Both the position numbers and the translations under genes were made by a program. Positions 7,342 to 15,461 of a stretch of 37,307 nucleotides of DNA are shown piece after piece. Each line of letters starts with the position of its first letter. Within the stretch, counting starts at the first letter, position 1. The notes beneath the pieces were generated by a model. That model saw only the letters and a program-made list of their open reading frames with translations. It searched no databases and was not told the DNA's origin. The stretch is from assembly GCA_947172705.1 (NCBI GenBank), contig CAMWCA010000034.1, positions 1-37,307 of the forward strand, in the 5' to 3' direction. This stretch comes from an uncultured Lachnospiraceae bacterium (GTDB lineage: Bacteria > Bacillota > Clostridia > Lachnospirales > Lachnospiraceae).

Positions 7342-8952
7342 TCATTCTCCTTTTTCTTTTTCCTTCCAGGACAGTCTTGCGCACACGCCTCCGTCCTGAT
7401 TTTCAACTGTAAGCCCGCAGCCCATCAGCCTTCCGTAATAGGAAGCCACATAAAGTCCCAGCCCCTTTCCTTTTCTTCCCCCGTTGCTGCTCACAAAGGG
7501 GTCAAAAATATTGGGCAGAAGCTTCTCTTCTATAGCGGCTCCGTAATTTCTGATACAGAGTTCTCCCGGGCGGATCTGAATCTCTATTTTCTCCCCCTCA
7601 GGGGTATAGCAGACTGCATTGGAAAGCAGGTTATCTATGATCTTTTTCAGCATTTCCCGGTCTGTCAAAAGACTTCCTGCGCCTTCCAGGCTGACCTCCA
7701 GACTCTTACTTTCCATCTGTACGCTATAAGCTTCCACAAGCTCTTTTACCAGCACCTCTACTCTTACATCCTCTTTTTCCATATGGTCGATATGGTAATT
7801 CAAATACAGAATATCCTCCACGATCCTTTTCATGGATAAAAGCTGACCTTTCACCTCCGGAAGATATTCTTTGGTGTTTTTATACTTGCCCACCTCGTTT
7901 ATCATACCCTCCACCAGCAGCAAAGCCGCAGAAACCGGGGTTTTCAGTTGATGGGCGGAGGCTCTTAAAAAGACCTCCTGCCTCACATTTTCCTCTTCCA
8001 GAACATGATTTGTCTGCTCCAGGGCAAGATACTGATCCCGCAGCTTTTCGTATAACTCCTGGATCGCCCTTCCCAGATCTCCAATCTCGTCTGTGCTGCC
8101 TGCTTCAAATTTTTCCACCTCGAAGTGCTCCGCCAGCTTTGCGCCTTCCGCATAATCGGCAAGCCGGATAATGGGATTTACGATCTTTCCTGAGAAAAAG
8201 CGCGAAGCAATGAGAATCAGTAAAAATACCACCACAATGATCATGGGAAGACTTCCCATAACCACAGGCGTGATCTCATCCATGCGGGGCGTCATGGTGG
8301 GCATGACCGTAACGATCAGGGCATCCTTTGCCCTGGTCATGGCAACATAGGTAGTGTAACCGTAATTTTCGTCTGAAACGCCGGCTTCATAGACCATCAG
8401 GTTATCCGTTACCATATGCACCTTTTCATATTCTTCCCGGAACCCTCCATCCTCTTTTTTGCCTTCTACCTGTATGGAAACAGGATAGTTTTCACCAAAC
8501 AGCTCTTCTAAAGCAAATTTTTCCTCAAAAAGCTTTTTCCACTCTTCCCCCTTTTCCCAGTTAAAATCAGAAGCCTCTCCCCAGAACTTTTCTATATTAT
8601 CTGCGTTGTCCATGTTTGCCATATTGCCTCTGATTCCATCCAGCAGTTCTCGAAGCTCTTCATCCCTGACCTCCACCGTCAGCTTAAAATATTTTCCTGC
8701 CACATAAAGCTTCGATCCTTCATTGGGTATTTCCACTGAATATACGGCAGTGGGATTCTTAACTGTAACATGGTCATAAGTTCTTTCCTCCGTATAGCTT
8801 TTCTGAACCTCCACCGCCGAATTAAAATTACTGTCCTTTACATACTTCACATACAGGGAAGGAAGCATCACGGTGAAATATCCCACTATAAACGCCACCA
8901 TAATTCCCGCAAGGATCATACTGTAAAGAAAGGTCTTCCTAGACAGTTTCAT
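7342..8952 (-). CDS. Sensor histidine kinase
   Basis: A 536-residue transmembrane kinase. The first membrane segment is at about residues 8-30. A 200-residue extracytoplasmic sensor domain follows, rich in acidic residues, then a second span at about 231-251 and a HAMP-like linker at about 252-310. The phosphoacceptor is in ASAHQLKTPVSA (His334), and the ATP-binding domain carries DNLLSNAVCYTPEG (N box) and GKGLGLYVASYYG (G2 box). The ATG at 8952 follows GGAGG and overlaps the response-regulator stop by 14 bases. The large outer sensor distinguishes it from the short-loop BceS type usually paired with bacitracin ABC transporters. Confidence 0.92.
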   Translation of the reverse strand: MKLSRKTFLYSMILAGIMVAFIVGYFTVMLPSLYVKYVKDSNFNSAVEVQKSYTEERTYDHVTVKNPTAVYSVEIPNEGSKLYVAGKYFKLTVEVRDEELRELLDGIRGNMANMDNADNIEKFWGEASDFNWEKGEEWKKLFEEKFALEELFGENYPVSIQVEGKKEDGGFREEYEKVHMVTDNLMVYEAGVSDENYGYTTYVAMTRAKDALIVTVMPTMTPRMDEITPVVMGSLPMIIVVVFLLILIASRFFSGKIVNPIIRLADYAEGAKLAEHFEVEKFEAGSTDEIGDLGRAIQELYEKLRDQYLALEQTNHVLEEENVRQEVFLRASAHQLKTPVSAALLLVEGMINEVGKYKNTKEYLPEVKGQLLSMKRIVEDILYLNYHIDHMEKEDVRVEVLVKELVEAYSVQMESKSLEVSLEGAGSLLTDREMLKKIIDNLLSNAVCYTPEGEKIEIQIRPGELCIRNYGAAIEEKLLPNIFDPFVSSNGGRKGKGLGLYVASYYGRLMGCGLTVENQDGGVCARLSWKEKEKGE

Positions 8953-9610
8953 TGTTTCCTCCTTCCTGAAACTGATAACCGATACCAATTACCGTTTTAA
9001 TATAATTACCGGGAAGCTTTTTCCGCAGATTTTTCACATGAGCATCGATGATCCGGTCATTTCCTACATAATCTTCATTAAAGATCCGCAGGATCAACTG
9101 TTCTCTGGTAAACGCCCTGTTCGGCTCCTTTGCCAGAACCTGCAGCAGTAAGAACTCGCTTAAGGTCAATTCCAGAGAAACCCCGTTATAAAATGCCTGG
9201 TAGGCGCCATCGTGCAGCACCAGCCCTTTTTCTTCTTTTATCTCCGTGCCCTTTACCCGCCTCAGAATGGTCTCCATCCGTTTCAGCAGAATAATGGGGG
9301 ATACCGGTTTGATCACATAATCGTCCGCATAGAGATTGAACGCCTGTACCTGGGTCTTTTCATCGTCCAGCGCCGTCAGCATAATGGTGGCAAGCTCCGG
9401 CTTGTGCTCCTTGATATAAGCAAGCACCTCAAGCCCGCTGACCCTGGGCACCATAATATCCAGCACCGCCATGTCAAAATGCTTACCTTCCAGAAAAGCC
9501 AATGCCTGCTCCCCGTCCTCTGCGCAGGTCACCTCATAGCCCTGCATTTTCATGTATTCCGTCAGCACCTCCCGTATGGTAGGTTCATCCTCTAAAAATA
9601 AAATCTGCAT
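8939..9610 (-). CDS. OmpR/PhoB-family response regulator
   Basis: A 223-residue two-domain regulator. The receiver shows the acidic pair E7/D8, phosphoacceptor D51 (AVLDIMVP), T79 and K101 (VIKPVSP). The C-terminal winged helix (about 125-220) ends in DAHVKNLRKKL and IKTVIGIGYQF, typical of PhoB-type DNA-binding domains. The ATG at 9610 has GGGAG at 6 bases; an ATG one codon earlier is also possible. It is the first gene of the kinase-ABC operon, and direct repeats in the promoter fit self-activation by the phosphorylated dimer. Confidence 0.93.
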   Translation of the reverse strand: MQILFLEDEPTIREVLTEYMKMQGYEVTCAEDGEQALAFLEGKHFDMAVLDIMVPRVSGLEVLAYIKEHKPELATIMLTALDDEKTQVQAFNLYADDYVIKPVSPIILLKRMETILRRVKGTEIKEEKGLVLHDGAYQAFYNGVSLELTLSEFLLLQVLAKEPNRAFTREQLILRIFNEDYVGNDRIIDAHVKNLRKKLPGNYIKTVIGIGYQFQEGGNNETV

Positions 9611-9687
9611 CATTTTCTCCCTTTTCAGTGCACTTACAGGTTTACTCCTCCTCTTCAAATCAGCGCTTATCTGAAGAAGATATGGTT

Positions 9688-9730
9688 ATTGTAACACACC
9701 CGTATGAATTCCATATGAAGATGATATGTA
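9688..9730 (-). promoter_or_regulatory. Promoter with 11-bp-spaced direct repeats for the two-component/ABC operon
   Basis: On the minus strand TTCATATGG (9711-9719) and TTCATACGG (9700-9708) are direct copies 11 bases apart. A weaker third copy (TACATATCA, 9722-9730) lies another 11 bases upstream. The repeats end 6 bases before a good -10, TACAAT (9688-9693), and there is no clear -35. This is the usual layout for activation by an OmpR/PhoB-type regulator, and the first gene encodes one. Confidence 0.6.
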
Positions 9731-9734
9731 AATT

Positions 9735-9770
9735 CAAAAAATATAGCCTGCCAAATTTCTCTGGCAGGCT
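9735..9770 (-). terminator. Rho-independent terminator after the macrodomain gene
   Basis: AGCCTGCCA and TGGCAGGCT (9-bp perfect arms, 9745-9753 and 9762-9770) enclose an 8-base loop. On the minus strand they are followed by ATATTTTTTG. Confidence 0.8.
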
Positions 9771-9805
9771 TTTCGCTCCAAACTGTTTTTAATTTTCCTG
9801 TTGTC

Positions 9806-10588
9806 TCATACATGCAGGATTTCTCTGTAAATATCGTAATCCTCCTGCTTGAAAACATTAAATACCACCTTTTCGATCCGGGTGTCCGTCTGCAAAAAAT
9901 CGGAAACCGTCTGTACCGCAATGTCAGCCGCCTTTCTCTGGGGAAAATGAAACTCCCCTGTGGAAATACAGCAAAAGGCAATGCTCCTTAAGCCCTTTTC
10001 CGATGCCAGTTCCAGACAGGATCTATAGCATCCGGCAAGCTGCTGGCAATGCTTTTCCGTTAAAACCCCCGACACGATGGGTCCCACCGTATGAAGCACA
10101 TAGCTGCACGGGAGATTGAAGGCAGGCGTCATTTTCGCTTTGCCCGTTGGCTCCTCATGCCCCTGCTCTGTCATCAGCTTATCACATGCCAGGCGCAGCT
10201 GGATGCCGCTGACGCTGTGAATGATATTGTCCACACAGGAATGGCATGGTACAAAGCATCCTCTCAAAGCGCTGTTGGCGGCATTTACAATGGCGTCTAC
10301 CCTTAAGGTGGTAATATCCCCGCGCCACAGCGCAAGACGGTCGTTCATGGGAGAAACGGGCAATGTGCCGCTGTCGGTAATCCCCTTTGCCTGAACTTCC
10401 TCGCTTAAATATTCATCCTGCACTTTGAGAAATTCCCTTCCAATGGGACGGGGCGGACGTATATTCATAAGACTTCTGAGAAGCCGTTTCTGCTCTTCCG
10501 TATTCTCCGGGATCTCCATCTCCCTGTATTGAGGGAATTCTGACAGCAGTTCTTTTATCAGATATTGTCTTTGTTCACTATGCGTCAT
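9806..10588 (-). CDS. Zinc-type macrodomain protein ADP-ribosyl hydrolase
   Basis: A 260-residue protein of the Zn-dependent macrodomain class (staphylococcal and streptococcal SAV0325/SPy1216-like). These enzymes remove ADP-ribose from modified proteins. An N-terminal helical part of about 85 residues precedes the macro fold. The ADP-ribose loop VDAIVNAANSALRG is followed by the zinc cluster C111, H116 and C118 (GCFVPCHSCVDN), then YVLHTVGP and STGEFHFP. The ATG at 10588 has AGGAG 9 bases upstream. In the known systems the gene sits with a sirtuin (SirTM), a GcvH-like protein and a lipoate ligase. None is present here; the upstream partner is a DUF4143 ATPase 23 bases away. Confidence 0.88.
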   Translation of the reverse strand: MTHSEQRQYLIKELLSEFPQYREMEIPENTEEQKRLLRSLMNIRPPRPIGREFLKVQDEYLSEEVQAKGITDSGTLPVSPMNDRLALWRGDITTLRVDAIVNAANSALRGCFVPCHSCVDNIIHSVSGIQLRLACDKLMTEQGHEEPTGKAKMTPAFNLPCSYVLHTVGPIVSGVLTEKHCQQLAGCYRSCLELASEKGLRSIAFCCISTGEFHFPQRKAADIAVQTVSDFLQTDTRIEKVVFNVFKQEDYDIYREILHV

Positions 10589-10611
10589 GGCGCATATCTC
10601 CTTTACATTCG

Positions 10612-11865
10612 TCAAAATTCCAAACTATCCGGATTCAGAAGAAAATATTTCATTCCCATGATGACAAAACCTTCTTCATTTCTCCAGGGTTTTACTACCC
10701 CGCCTACAATCACTATTTTTTTAAAGGAATCCGGAATATTGCGCAGAGAACGAAATTCCTGAACCTGTTTTTCCTTTGTTGTCATATCGTACGCCACTTG
10801 AATATAATACCTCTGACTTCCCTGATTAACAACAAAATCAACCTCAAGCTGCCTGCGGATACGTTTTCCCTTTTGATCTTTTCCATACACATCTATAATT
10901 CCTGTATCCACATTATACCCGCGAATGAGTAATTCGTTATAAACAATATTCTCCATAATATGGGTGGGTTCCTGCTGCCGGAAATTCAATCTCGCATTTC
11001 TAAGACCCAGATCTGTAAAATAATACTTTAAATTAGCGCCAATATATTTTCTTCCTTTGATATCATAGCGATTAGATTTCGAAATCAGGAACGCTTCCTC
11101 CAAATAATCAATATGCTTGGATATTGTTTTGTTCGTATAGTTTATCTGGCGCTCACTTGCAAAGGTATTGGAAATCCTGGTTGGATTTGTCTGTGCCCCG
11201 ATGGCAGAAGCAAGAATATCAACCAGCGTACTCAGCTCATCCATATTTTGAATGCTGTTTCTTTCAATTACATCCTTCAAATATACGTTTGTAAAAATAT
11301 TTTTCAAATATTCTGCTTTCTGACGCTCCGTCTGAAATCCGGCGACCTGCGGCAACCCTCCGTAAATCATGTATTCATCCCATGCATCCTCATACTCTCC
11401 ATCATAAGCAGAATAAAATTCTGCAAAAGAAAGAGGATAAACCCTGATTTCATCCCCTCTGCCCCTGAACTCGGTTACAATATCACTGGATAGAAATCTG
11501 GAATTGCTTCCTGTCACATAGACATCAACATTACTTATGCGAAGCAGGCTGTTCAGTACTTCTTCAAATCGGGGCATAAATTGTATTTCATCTAAAAGCA
11601 GATAATAGTTCTCTTTATCCTTCACAGCATCTTTTATATACTGATAACACGTTTTGGGATCTCTTAGTTCTTCATTTTCAATGCCATCCAAAGCAATCTC
11701 AATAATATGATCTTCACCTACACCACTTTTTAACAGGAATTTTTTAAATATATGAAACAGTAAAAATGATTTTCCACATCTTCGTATGCCTGTAATAACC
11801 TTTATCATTCCATTATCTTTTCTTAAGATAAGCTGCTGAAGATAAGTATTTCTATCAATCTCCAT
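10612..11865 (-). CDS. DUF4143 AAA-type ATPase
   Basis: A 417-residue ATPase of the common prokaryotic AAA/DUF4143 family. Walker A is GIRRCGKSF (about 26-34) and Walker B is LLLDEIQ (about 93-99), followed by the sensor-like YVTGSNS. A middle wHTH-like region (residues about 230-260) precedes a C-terminal DUF4143 part with LEVDFVV, which resembles a PD-(D/E)xK nuclease core. The cellular role of this family is not settled. The ATG at 11865 has AGGAG at 7 bases. It has its own strong promoter and is probably co-transcribed with the macrodomain gene. Confidence 0.88.
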   Translation of the reverse strand: MEIDRNTYLQQLILRKDNGMIKVITGIRRCGKSFLLFHIFKKFLLKSGVGEDHIIEIALDGIENEELRDPKTCYQYIKDAVKDKENYYLLLDEIQFMPRFEEVLNSLLRISNVDVYVTGSNSRFLSSDIVTEFRGRGDEIRVYPLSFAEFYSAYDGEYEDAWDEYMIYGGLPQVAGFQTERQKAEYLKNIFTNVYLKDVIERNSIQNMDELSTLVDILASAIGAQTNPTRISNTFASERQINYTNKTISKHIDYLEEAFLISKSNRYDIKGRKYIGANLKYYFTDLGLRNARLNFRQQEPTHIMENIVYNELLIRGYNVDTGIIDVYGKDQKGKRIRRQLEVDFVVNQGSQRYYIQVAYDMTTKEKQVQEFRSLRNIPDSFKKIVIVGGVVKPWRNEEGFVIMGMKYFLLNPDSLEF

Positions 11866-11912
11866 CTTTTCGCTCCTATTTTTTGTGCTAATGCATACTT
11901 TTTAGTAATCAC

Positions 11913-11941
11913 ATTTTACTATAGATAAAATACTCTTTCAA
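11913..11941 (-). promoter_or_regulatory. Sigma-A promoter of the DUF4143-macrodomain operon
   Basis: On the minus strand TTGAAA (11936-11941) and TAAAAT (11913-11918) are exactly 17 bases apart, about 48 bases before the ATPase start. Confidence 0.6.
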
Positions 11942-11951
11942 GATATCATTT

Positions 11952-12410
11952 CTATTTTCCTTCATTTTCATCTTGACCGCCCCTTATATATTTTTCCGTA
12001 TCCCGTTTCAGATCCGCCAAAGTAATGGATGCAAGCTCTTTCTCCATAGCGTTCTGCACCTGGATGAGCCTGTCGTCTAAAATGAAATGAATATTTCTCC
12101 CTACCGGGCAGCTGGCGCTGGGATTCTCATGAAAATGAAACAGCTCTCCGTTGTCCACACATTCCACCGCACGGTATACGTCTAAAAAGGTGATCTCATT
12201 TAAGGGTTTCGCCACTGTGGTTCCTCCCGTTCCCCGCGCCACGTGAATCAGCCCCGCTCCCTTCAACTGACCTAAGATTTTACGGATGATCACAGGATTC
12301 ACATTTGTACTGCCCGCAAGGAAATCGCTGGTTACCTTATACTCATTTCCAAAGGTATCTATACAGGCAAAAATATGGATCGCCAGTGTAAATCGACTTG
12401 ATATCTGCAT
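11952..12410 (-). CDS. Rrf2-family transcriptional regulator (non-Fe-S type)
   Basis: A 152-residue winged-helix regulator. The start MQISSRFTLAIHIFACI and the HTH/wing (NVNPVIIRKILGQLKGAGLIHVARGTGG) are typical of Rrf2 proteins. The three-cysteine cluster site of IscR/NsrR is absent: the relevant segment has only one cysteine (ASCPVGR), as in the YwnA-like subgroup. It is therefore unlikely to be an iron-sulfur sensor. The ATG follows GGAGG closely. It stands alone with its own promoter at the 3' end of the diguanylate cyclase gene. The target and signal are unknown. Confidence 0.88.
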   Translation of the reverse strand: MQISSRFTLAIHIFACIDTFGNEYKVTSDFLAGSTNVNPVIIRKILGQLKGAGLIHVARGTGGTTVAKPLNEITFLDVYRAVECVDNGELFHFHENPSASCPVGRNIHFILDDRLIQVQNAMEKELASITLADLKRDTEKYIRGGQDENEGK

Positions 12411-12458
12411 ACTTCCTCCTTTTCAAAGCGCGTTGCCATCTTACCGTCTTTTGCCTTT

Positions 12459-12487
12459 ATTTTACCCGTTTCCCATTGTAATGTCAA
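12459..12487 (-). promoter_or_regulatory. Near-consensus sigma-A promoter of the Rrf2 gene
   Basis: On the minus strand TTGACA (12482-12487) and TAAAAT (12459-12464) are 17 bases apart. The -35 overlaps the end of the upstream cyclase gene. Confidence 0.65.
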
Positions 12488-14388
12488 TGATTACATCTTT
12501 TTCTTTCCATCTTATTTTGATACATCCTCTGATCCGCCTTTTTCAACAGCACCCGGTAATCGGTTTCTCCATCCGCCAGGCAGTACCCGAGAGAAAATTG
12601 AAGAGGAATATTGATTTTCCGGTCAAGCGCGACAAAGCTGTCAGACTGCATATCCTTCAACTCCTCTACCACTTGAAAAAGCTCCTCTTTGTTGTCATAA
12701 CCATACAGGAACAGCACAAACTCATCTCCGCCCTGTCTTGCCGCCACACTGCCCCTTGTTCCCGCATCGGATATTGCCTGCCCGATCTTCTTCAAATAAA
12801 TATCTCCCTTTTCATGTCCATAGGTATCGTTTATTTTTTTAAGCCCGTCGGCATCTATCATAAAAATCACGCTGTGCCCCAGCTTTTCCGGTTCGGCAAA
12901 CAACTGTTCCAGCTTGATATCAAGCCCACGTCTGTTATATAAACCTGTCAAAGGGTCAATATCTCTTTCCTTCTCAATCTCCATTCGTTTGGTGATCTCA
13001 GCCGTCACATCCACCGCAACGCCGAACACTTCATTTCCATCTCTGATTTCTTCCAGACGTATGAATTGTTCCCCCTGTTGATAAACTCCCTGTTCCTCCG
13101 GTATGGGATGCTTCTTTATTCTGTCAAGGAATGCAGCAAAAGCATCCGGGGATGACGCAAGCCGCTCCATCCAGTCATTGTCCACACACAGAATCTTCGG
13201 TATTTCCGCTGTGTAATGTACTTTCTTCACACGCCCTCCGTATTCGTAAGTTCCGATACGAATATTGGTTTTGCTCAGGGCATAGGACATTTTCTTGTTG
13301 TTGTCCAGCAGACTCTTTACCATGGAATTCATATAATTGCTCAATTCTATGAACTCAACGCTGCTTCTCACATCCACTCTTTCTTCCATATTGCCGTCTG
13401 CAATGGATTCCAGCTTTTTGTTTACTTCTCCGATTTTCATTACCACATATCGATCCATATAGCGGACTACGGCTTTTACAAGAAATAATCCTACAATTGT
13501 CAGGCTTATGAAGATCCACAACATCGTAGTGGGTATCTGTCGATAAAGGCTGTTTACCTCAACGGCTCTTCCGATATAATTTGCACCTGCCTTTTTAAAG
13601 ACACAAAAAGAGGTTTTCCCATCGATTTGTGTATGAAACCTGCATATACCATTTTGAAAATTATTAAAGCGTAAACCGATATCAGATGCATCGGCGCCTA
13701 CCGTTTTCAAATCTGTTGCGCCTACGATTTTTCCGCTTTCCGCATCTACGGCATAATAGCTGACCTCCGAGTTAACGCGAAACAGGGAAAAGATATAGGA
13801 CAGCTCGTTTTTCGCCGTAACCTTCATCACATTGTCAGGTTCCATCCCTACCTGCACAATAACTTCTCCGCTTTTACTCCATACAGCAGAATATTGCATT
13901 GGCTTTGCCTCCGCCGTATTGGGCGTGATATCCTGCACCAGCTTTAAGGTCTTATCCTCCAGCATCGGTTTAAAAAACATCATCTGTTCGCCGGAATCAA
14001 AGGTAAAGTCATAATATTGGGGATGCGTCCCCGTAAAAATCCGCCCTGTTTTGTCAAACACATGAATCTCGTCGATCTCCACCGATGCGGCTATTTCTTT
14101 CAACTCCTCCACACTGTCCAGCACAGAAGGGTCACCCTCTATAATACGCGCCACGGTTTCTGCATTGTGCAGGCAGGTTTGTCTGTATTCTTCCTGAATT
14201 TCAGCAAGCTCCTGTTGATTCTCTTCCAGCATCTGCTCAATCTGGGCGATCGTCCTCACCGCTGTCTCATAAGCCTGCCTCTGCTCTGTTATGAGTTGAA
14301 CATATAACAGCATAATCAGTATGAATATAATCAAAACACAGATAATCTTATATAAATATCTGCTGATAAGTGTTTTAAGTGTCTGCAT
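12484..14388 (-). CDS. Membrane diguanylate cyclase (GGDEF) with extracytoplasmic sensor
   Basis: A 634-residue protein that should make cyclic di-GMP. One membrane span (about 14-33) and a coiled-coil stretch (about 40-75) lead into a Cache-like outer sensor (to about 285). A second span (287-305) is followed by a HAMP-like linker, a PAS-like region (about 370-465) and a GGDEF domain (about 476-630). The active-site motif GGDEF is intact at 553-557, with DPLTGLYNRRG and MIDADGLKKINDTYGHEKGD upstream. The product-inhibition I-site RxxD is missing (RGSV occupies that place), so feedback inhibition by that route is unlikely. No EAL or HD-GYP partner is in the window. Confidence 0.93.
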   Translation of the reverse strand: MQTLKTLISRYLYKIICVLIIFILIMLLYVQLITEQRQAYETAVRTIAQIEQMLEENQQELAEIQEEYRQTCLHNAETVARIIEGDPSVLDSVEELKEIAASVEIDEIHVFDKTGRIFTGTHPQYYDFTFDSGEQMMFFKPMLEDKTLKLVQDITPNTAEAKPMQYSAVWSKSGEVIVQVGMEPDNVMKVTAKNELSYIFSLFRVNSEVSYYAVDAESGKIVGATDLKTVGADASDIGLRFNNFQNGICRFHTQIDGKTSFCVFKKAGANYIGRAVEVNSLYRQIPTTMLWIFISLTIVGLFLVKAVVRYMDRYVVMKIGEVNKKLESIADGNMEERVDVRSSVEFIELSNYMNSMVKSLLDNNKKMSYALSKTNIRIGTYEYGGRVKKVHYTAEIPKILCVDNDWMERLASSPDAFAAFLDRIKKHPIPEEQGVYQQGEQFIRLEEIRDGNEVFGVAVDVTAEITKRMEIEKERDIDPLTGLYNRRGLDIKLEQLFAEPEKLGHSVIFMIDADGLKKINDTYGHEKGDIYLKKIGQAISDAGTRGSVAARQGGDEFVLFLYGYDNKEELFQVVEELKDMQSDSFVALDRKINIPLQFSLGYCLADGETDYRVLLKKADQRMYQNKMERKRCNH

Positions 14389-14474
14389 AATTTATCTCTA
14401 TTAACATCATTCTCCATGAAATATTAATCCGATGTCCCCTTTCGTTCAGTCTTATATTTTTCATTTTATTGAAT

Positions 14475-14503
14475 ATCATACCTTTCTTGCATTAAAACTT
14501 CAA
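14475..14503 (-). promoter_or_regulatory. Candidate promoter of the diguanylate cyclase gene
   Basis: On the minus strand TTGAAG (14498-14503) and TATGAT (14475-14480) are 17 bases apart. The -35 lies inside the first copy of the 20-bp tandem repeat. Confidence 0.5.
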
Positions 14504-14535
14504 TATTTTTGGGATAACTTCAACTTTTTTGGGAT
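14496..14535. repeat. Two tandem 20-bp repeats between divergent promoters
   Basis: The units 14496-14515 and 14516-14535 are identical at 18 of 20 positions (AACTTCAA...TTTTTGGGAT). They end 5 bases before the -35 of the rightward promoter and cover the -35 of the leftward one. A two-helical-turn period suggests cooperative binding of a dimeric regulator. The protein is unknown. Confidence 0.6.
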
Positions 14536-14540
14536 AAATG

Positions 14541-14569
14541 TCGCCATATTTTTCTTTTTGTGTTATAAT
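14541..14569 (+). promoter_or_regulatory. Extended -10 promoter of the leader/DUF1062 unit
   Basis: TCGCCA (14541-14546) and TATAAT (14564-14569) are 17 bases apart, and TGT precedes the -10 (extended -10). Transcription would begin near 14576, just before the leader ribosome site. Confidence 0.6.
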
Positions 14570-14602
14570 CTTCCCCATGATTTATGAAAGGAGACATGCT
14601 TT

Positions 14603-14629
14603 ATGACTACACCCGTTTCATTTGCATAG
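14603..14629 (+). CDS. Candidate 8-residue leader peptide
   Basis: An ATG at 14603 opens MTTPVSFA and stops at TAG 14627-14629. AAAGGAG (14587-14593) lies 9 bases upstream. An alternative ATG at 14596 in another frame gives MLYDYTRFICIA, but it is too close to the ribosome site. The short frame runs into the first arm of a hairpin and precedes the DUF1062 gene by 72 bases, as leader peptides of translational attenuators do. There is no experimental support. Confidence 0.4.
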   Translation: MTTPVSFA

Positions 14630-14699
14630 CGTAGCTATTGCAAATAAAAAACAAAACATGTAATAGCTTACGCATCCTATCGAAAAAAACAGGAGATGC
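14620..14699 (+). promoter_or_regulatory. Mutually exclusive hairpins before DUF1062 (candidate translational attenuator)
   Basis: Hairpin 1 pairs 14620-14630 with 14634-14645 (11 bp, one bulge). Hairpin 2 pairs 14629-14639 with 14662-14673 (11 bp, one bulge) and cannot coexist with hairpin 1. Hairpin 3 pairs 14672-14676 with 14695-14699 (GCATC/GATGC), can extend to AGGA of the ribosome site, and competes with hairpin 2. No U-run follows hairpin 1, so control would act on translation rather than termination. Confidence 0.45.
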
Positions 14700-14701
14700 A
14701 A

Positions 14702-15283
14702 ATGAGCTATTCAAAAAAAATAGAATATGAGATCGTTCCCAAAGAAACCTTTTCCGTAATCCGCTGCTGTTCCGGCTGCGGCAGAAAAACGCGCTTTCAA
14801 AACACAGGAAAATTCCGCGTTAATGCAAACGGAAACAAACTGGACGTATGGCTGATCTATCAGTGTGAAAACTGTAAACACACCTTTAACCTTACCGTTT
14901 ATGAACGGCAGAAAGCGGCATCCATCCCCCGGGAGGAATACGAAAGCTTCTTATGCAACAGCGAGCAGCTTGCCAATGCATACGGCAAGGATTTACAGTT
15001 TTTCAAAAGAAATAAAGCGGAGGTTGATTTTCAAAATATCCAGTATCACTTTCAGAAACTGTCAGAAATCACCACCGACAGCCCCAACCAGGCGCAAACC
15101 TATATTGTCATTCACAATCCCTGCGCCTTAAAGCTTCGTCCGGAAAAGCAGATTGCAGAGGTTCTAAGCTTATCCAGAAGCAAGGTTGGAAAAATGATGG
15201 AACAGGGAGTAATTACAGCGGACGCAGTATCCTCTCAGTTTATTTCATTTTATATTTCAGATCATCTTATGGGACAATCTTAA
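14702..15283 (+). CDS. DUF1062 family protein with zinc-ribbon-like N-terminus
   Basis: A 193-residue protein that fits the DUF1062 family, whose function is unknown. Near the N-terminus are two cysteine pairs, CSGC (after VIRC) and CENC about 35 residues later, giving a zinc-ribbon-like arrangement. The C-terminal half contains an HTH-like stretch (EKQIAEVLSLSRSKVGKMMEQG), so nucleic-acid binding is possible. The ATG at 14702 was preferred to one two codons upstream because AGGAG sits 6 bases before it. An unusual 5' region (tandem repeats, leader frame, alternating hairpins) implies tight control. Confidence 0.8.
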   Translation: MSYSKKIEYEIVPKETFSVIRCCSGCGRKTRFQNTGKFRVNANGNKLDVWLIYQCENCKHTFNLTVYERQKAASIPREEYESFLCNSEQLANAYGKDLQFFKRNKAEVDFQNIQYHFQKLSEITTDSPNQAQTYIVIHNPCALKLRPEKQIAEVLSLSRSKVGKMMEQGVITADAVSSQFISFYISDHLMGQS

Positions 15284-15391
15284 AGGCACAAAGGAAGAGC
15301 AAAACAGCAGCATTATTAAAGTATGCCAAAAATCAAGGAAATCGTCCAAACACCCCCAAAATACTTTCCAGATTTTCTGCACATAAAGCGA

Positions 15392-15433
15392 GGGTGCCGC
15401 TCAATCATCTATTTTGATGATTTTGCGACACCC
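15392..15433. terminator. Large hairpin between convergent genes
   Basis: GGGTG/CACCC, CGC/GCG and AATCATC/GATGATT pair in order (15392-15409 with 15416-15433) around a 6-base loop, with internal mismatches. It lies between the DUF1062 gene and the convergent membrane protein gene, so it may terminate both. No clear U-run follows on either strand, which lowers confidence. Confidence 0.4.
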
Positions 15434-15461
15434 CCTCTATTATCTGTAATCAATTTACCAT

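Noticed and set aside
14596..14634. 12-residue leader frame MLYDYTRFICIA
   Set aside because: Its ATG is only about 2 bases from GGAG, too close for good initiation. The overlapping frame at 14603 has better spacing, though this one cannot be excluded.
15392..15433. CRISPR-like repeat
   Set aside because: It is a single imperfect hairpin between convergent genes, with no second copy in the window.
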